A stretch of 64,000 nucleotides of DNA from Phycisphaerae bacterium (GTDB lineage Bacteria; Planctomycetota; Phycisphaerae; UBA1845; UTPLA1). Shown piece after piece: positions 61,453 to 64,000 of the stretch. A program made the position numbers and the translations under genes. The number at the start of each line of letters is the position of its first letter. Within the stretch, counting starts at the first letter, position 1. A model generated the notes under the pieces. It saw only the letters and a program-made list of their open reading frames with translations. It ran no database searches and had not been told where the DNA came from. Location: contig DATEMU010000014.1 of NCBI GenBank assembly GCA_035275405.1, positions 1 through 64,000 on the forward strand. Direction: 5' to 3'.

Positions 61453-62880
61453 TCAAAGGATTTTGACTAGGTTGATCTGCGGAATCTTTCCATCGTCGAG
61501 ATCCTTCTCAATCTTCTTTCGAAAATCAGGCGTTGGGTTTTCGTATTCGGGCAAATCGCGAAAGCGGTTCGGAACGCCGCTTCCACTTAAGAGAGGCGAT
61601 TGAAGCGCTAGGTCCACCGCGGAAAGATGACCTCCGAGCGCGTCTTGGCACGTCGTCGACAAATTCAGATTGCCTCCAGTAAGCCAGGCCAGAACGTCCT
61701 GCGCGACTGCCGGAATATTCGGCAATCCGCCGTGTTCGCCCTCGACGTAGCGGGTCGTTACGTCTTCGATCTGCGCCGAAGCGAGCGGAACTCTTCCATC
61801 GCCTTCGTAATTCACGTCGCACTTCTGACGTGCGGTGATTTTCTTCGTGCGTTCCCAACTGCCCCACAGGATCGTATCGAACTCAAGCCGGAACAAGCCA
61901 TCCTGGCCGACGCCTGCGATCATCAGCATCTTGTCCTTGTATTCCTGCAGAAGATCGTCGTGCCAGTTGTACAGGTCGGTATAAAATTGACGAACCTCAT
62001 CGAGAATAACTTGTAAACGCACGGTCGCGTCGGCCTTTATCTCTAGCTTCCAATCACTCGCCTTGTAAAGGTCAAAATTTGCGCAGGGATGTTTCTCTCC
62101 ATTTCGTGTTCCGGGATAGACGCCTGCGGGCGCCGGCAGCAGGCTTAGCGCGCCTCGCATCGTGCGGAATGTCTCGCGGCTTAGAAACATCCCCACGATG
62201 GCAAGCTGCTCCCAGCCCCAGAGGTGGTTCTTGAGATACCCGGCAATCGAGGGCGAGCCGAAGTGCGGCGTACCGATGTAAACAATCTTGTCGATCTTCG
62301 GCCAAAGCTGCTGCCCGTGGATCATGAGCGCGGTGCGAATCATAAGCCCACCCATGCTATGACCGACCAAGTGCACCTTTTTTCCATAATCGGCATGGGT
62401 CTTAAGAATCACGTCGCGCATGGCGTCGGCCGATGCCCGCAATGACTTGCGCCAGTCGTACGGGAATTGAACGCTCCCGCCAAAGATACCGGCGGACGCC
62501 AGCGCCCGGCGGAACGGCTCATAGGACAGATCCACGGCGCCAGGCATGATCTCAGCAAGCTCGTCGACATCGCCTGTACCGTCATCTTTCAACCGGAGCT
62601 GGTCAAGCTTGTCGCGGGCCTGCGCGATATCGATCCACCAGACACCGCCCAATCCAATGCTTTGAAGCGTGCTGCCCATTATTCCCGGCGCGAAGACGAT
62701 ATTCTTCGGTCCGGCGCTGAGATAATGCGTATCAGGGAGCTGGCCCATCAATTCGCGGAAAGCGGCGGGGCCCATCCACTTCTCGACTGCAGCCTTCGTC
62801 TTCGTATCCTTCAAGAGACTGATCCGTCTCTCGTAGTCTGCAACCAGATATTCTTCGAGTAGAGTAAGCGAACGGCCCAT
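61453..62880 (-). CDS. LCAT-like alpha/beta hydrolase
   Basis: 475 residues. The catalytic triad pattern of lecithin:cholesterol-acyltransferase-type lipases is visible: nucleophile in LVGHSMGGLMI at about 173, Asp in EGDGRVPLAS near 358 and His in EGEHGGLPN near 380. Other family features are IVFAPGIMGSTLQSIGLGGV near 60 and VYIGTPHFGSPSIAG after the nucleophile. No signal peptide, so cytoplasmic action on lipids or esters is likely. It lies 10 bases after the CHAT-domain gene on the same strand, so the two should be co-translated. Substrate not known. Confidence 0.8.
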   Translation of the reverse strand: MGRSLTLLEEYLVADYERRISLLKDTKTKAAVEKWMGPAAFRELMGQLPDTHYLSAGPKNIVFAPGIMGSTLQSIGLGGVWWIDIAQARDKLDQLRLKDDGTGDVDELAEIMPGAVDLSYEPFRRALASAGIFGGSVQFPYDWRKSLRASADAMRDVILKTHADYGKKVHLVGHSMGGLMIRTALMIHGQQLWPKIDKIVYIGTPHFGSPSIAGYLKNHLWGWEQLAIVGMFLSRETFRTMRGALSLLPAPAGVYPGTRNGEKHPCANFDLYKASDWKLEIKADATVRLQVILDEVRQFYTDLYNWHDDLLQEYKDKMLMIAGVGQDGLFRLEFDTILWGSWERTKKITARQKCDVNYEGDGRVPLASAQIEDVTTRYVEGEHGGLPNIPAVAQDVLAWLTGGNLNLSTTCQDALGGHLSAVDLALQSPLLSGSGVPNRFRDLPEYENPTPDFRKKIEKDLDDGKIPQINLVKIL

Positions 62881-62890
62881 CTTGTCCTCC

Positions 62891-64000
62891 TTAGTTTCGC
62901 AACGCAGTCACTTCCTCCTCGGACGCGAGATACAACTCGTATTGATTGGTCATGCTGTAGAACAACCCACCAATATTCTTGTATTGGGTCCACAGGAACA
63001 TGCGTGCCTGGGTGAGCGCCTCTCCGGCCGCCATCGGCTTTTCATCAACGATGCGGTACAAGAAACGAAAGTACAGCCACGCGAACTTGCTTGCAAGTTT
63101 GATCGGCACTTTTGTTTCGGTGCCAATGAAGGCTCGAATGCCGCGTTGGAAAAAGGAGTCCTCTAGTTCGCTGGCCATATGAGGATCGGCCTGCACAGTC
63201 GTGCATGCATTCGCGAAGACGAGTGGTGCATCCGTAATTTCGGCCTGGGAAAGATCGGCTATCCCAAGAGTGTCTTCAACTTTGGAGGTGTTCCCAAAGC
63301 GCAGAACCGGCTGAGCGCCGTTTCCTACGCTGCAATGACAATAGAAATACAAGACGCCGACGGGAGAGGGCCCCGGTGAGTCCAGTGCGCCCATAATCTG
63401 GCGTTTGAAGTCCGGTTGGGTTCGATCGGGGAAGAGTTGTGATCGCTTCAGTTTTTTGTACTCGCCGGCCTGCCATCCGGATTCGACCGCGACCTCGTCA
63501 TCGGCCTTGTCTCCCCAATAAAGTAGATTCACTGAATGGACCGAATCCATGCCGCCGAGAATGACGGAGCCGTTGTTGACGGGCCAGGAATGCGTGCCAA
63601 TGCGGAATCGCAGACCCAGAAAGTTTTCCGGATTCGCGAACGTCTTACGCATTACGTCCACCGGCTCAGTGTACATCAGCGCCCACGGGACGTGTGCCAC
63701 CCAGCCGGCGCCGCCTTGACTGGTCCAGTGAAAATCGATTCTGCTACCAGGCTTAAGTTTTGCCAGCAGTATCCGGAGTTTCGACTGTTTGTCAAAGCAG
63801 GATTCAAAAAGTCTGTATCCCGCGCTGGCCAGGGCCTGCCATTCTTTGGATTTGAGGACTTCGTCGAACGACTTCTTGTGGGCGGCGTCGGCTTCTTCCG
63901 GGAGCGGTTGCCAACCGTTGCCACGAGCGTAATGTGGCTCCCATTTTCCGCGCTTCGAAAGCCGGCCGAGAATGTCGAAGTGATCGAGATCATTCAAATA
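62891..64000 (-). CDS. CHAT-domain caspase-like protease, 5' end beyond window
   Basis: At least 368 residues. The frame is open to the right edge (a TTG at 63997 could start it, but the gene may continue). The C-terminal part has CHAT/caspase-like features: His in LYFYCHCS (about residue 220 of the visible part), Cys in LVFANACTTV (about 265) and the flanking FFQRGIRAFIGTETKVP strand. The N-terminal 130 residues are unassigned (LRILLAKLKPGSRIDFHWTS). CHAT proteases act in stress and immune-type pathways, cutting a partner when activated. The partner is probably the hydrolase immediately downstream. Confidence 0.75.
   Translation of the reverse strand, partial: YLNDLDHFDILGRLSKRGKWEPHYARGNGWQPLPEEADAAHKKSFDEVLKSKEWQALASAGYRLFESCFDKQSKLRILLAKLKPGSRIDFHWTSQGGAGWVAHVPWALMYTEPVDVMRKTFANPENFLGLRFRIGTHSWPVNNGSVILGGMDSVHSVNLLYWGDKADDEVAVESGWQAGEYKKLKRSQLFPDRTQPDFKRQIMGALDSPGPSPVGVLYFYCHCSVGNGAQPVLRFGNTSKVEDTLGIADLSQAEITDAPLVFANACTTVQADPHMASELEDSFFQRGIRAFIGTETKVPIKLASKFAWLYFRFLYRIVDEKPMAAGEALTQARMFLWTQYKNIGGLFYSMTNQYELYLASEEEVTALRN

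Noticed and set aside
2-64000. CRISPR arrays and rRNA or intact tRNA genes
   Set aside because: No regularly spaced short repeats of the CRISPR kind, and no rRNA signature or complete tRNA cloverleaf was seen; the 201-bp repeats are coding.

Overview
The window looks like an accessory-rich stretch of a Planctomycetota chromosome, probably Phycisphaerae-like. I infer this from content, not from a marker gene: two exported HAF-repeat proteins with PEP-CTERM tails, membrane proteins ending in a CxxC...CPECG zinc ribbon, a DUF1580-type small protein beside a phage primase, and a dockerin/thrombospondin-type tail on an FG-GAP protein. No rRNA, ribosomal protein or intact tRNA gene is visible.

Layout. 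1-2.0 kb: right end of a phage-derived block (C-terminal two thirds of a terminase large subunit, relics of two further terminase 3' ends, a small zinc ribbon). 2.1-8.5 kb: cargo (CsgG-like exported protein, a two-gene operon of Ig/CARDB-like proteins, a HAF/PEP-CTERM protein) separated by terminase and IS5-type relics. 8.5-11.8 kb: small hypothetical genes, a PD-(D/E)XK-like protein with a partner, and three coupled zinc-ribbon genes. 11.8-19.6 kb: a type III restriction-modification operon, res - membrane protein - membrane protein - mod. 19.9-22.8 kb: a membrane-anchored TPR protein. 23.1-29.1 kb: a putative defence block with a STAND/NACHT-like NTPase carrying a C-terminal nuclease-like domain, a divergent HNH protein and a winged-helix protein.

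29.2-42.9 kb: a mobile element with a tRNA-Gly 3' end, tyrosine integrase, TIGR04255/HicA-like three-gene operon, two clusters of repeats around a DUF1580 gene and a primase-helicase, a ParB-methyltransferase, a minus-strand set of small phage genes, and a full-length terminase large subunit. I find no capsid, portal or tail genes, so it is either a satellite-like element or a cut-down prophage. 43-48.6 kb: a Kef-type antiporter, a TPR-like protein and two response regulators. 49-61 kb: large exported proteins (FG-GAP, RHS with a metallopeptidase-like tip, HAF/PEP-CTERM). 61.4-64 kb: an LCAT-like hydrolase behind a CHAT-domain protein that runs off the window.

The most unusual large-scale signal is that pieces of the 3' half of the same terminase gene recur at about 1.6, 3.8, 7.2, 46.8, 48.7 and 51.5 kb, all on the plus strand, beside cargo genes. 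Together with the two long copies they mark repeated insertion, decay or recombination of one element family. The best candidates for new systems are the type III operon with two membrane proteins, the STAND-nuclease/HNH pair, the TIGR04255 operon and the CHAT-hydrolase pair. All functional claims are read from motifs by eye.
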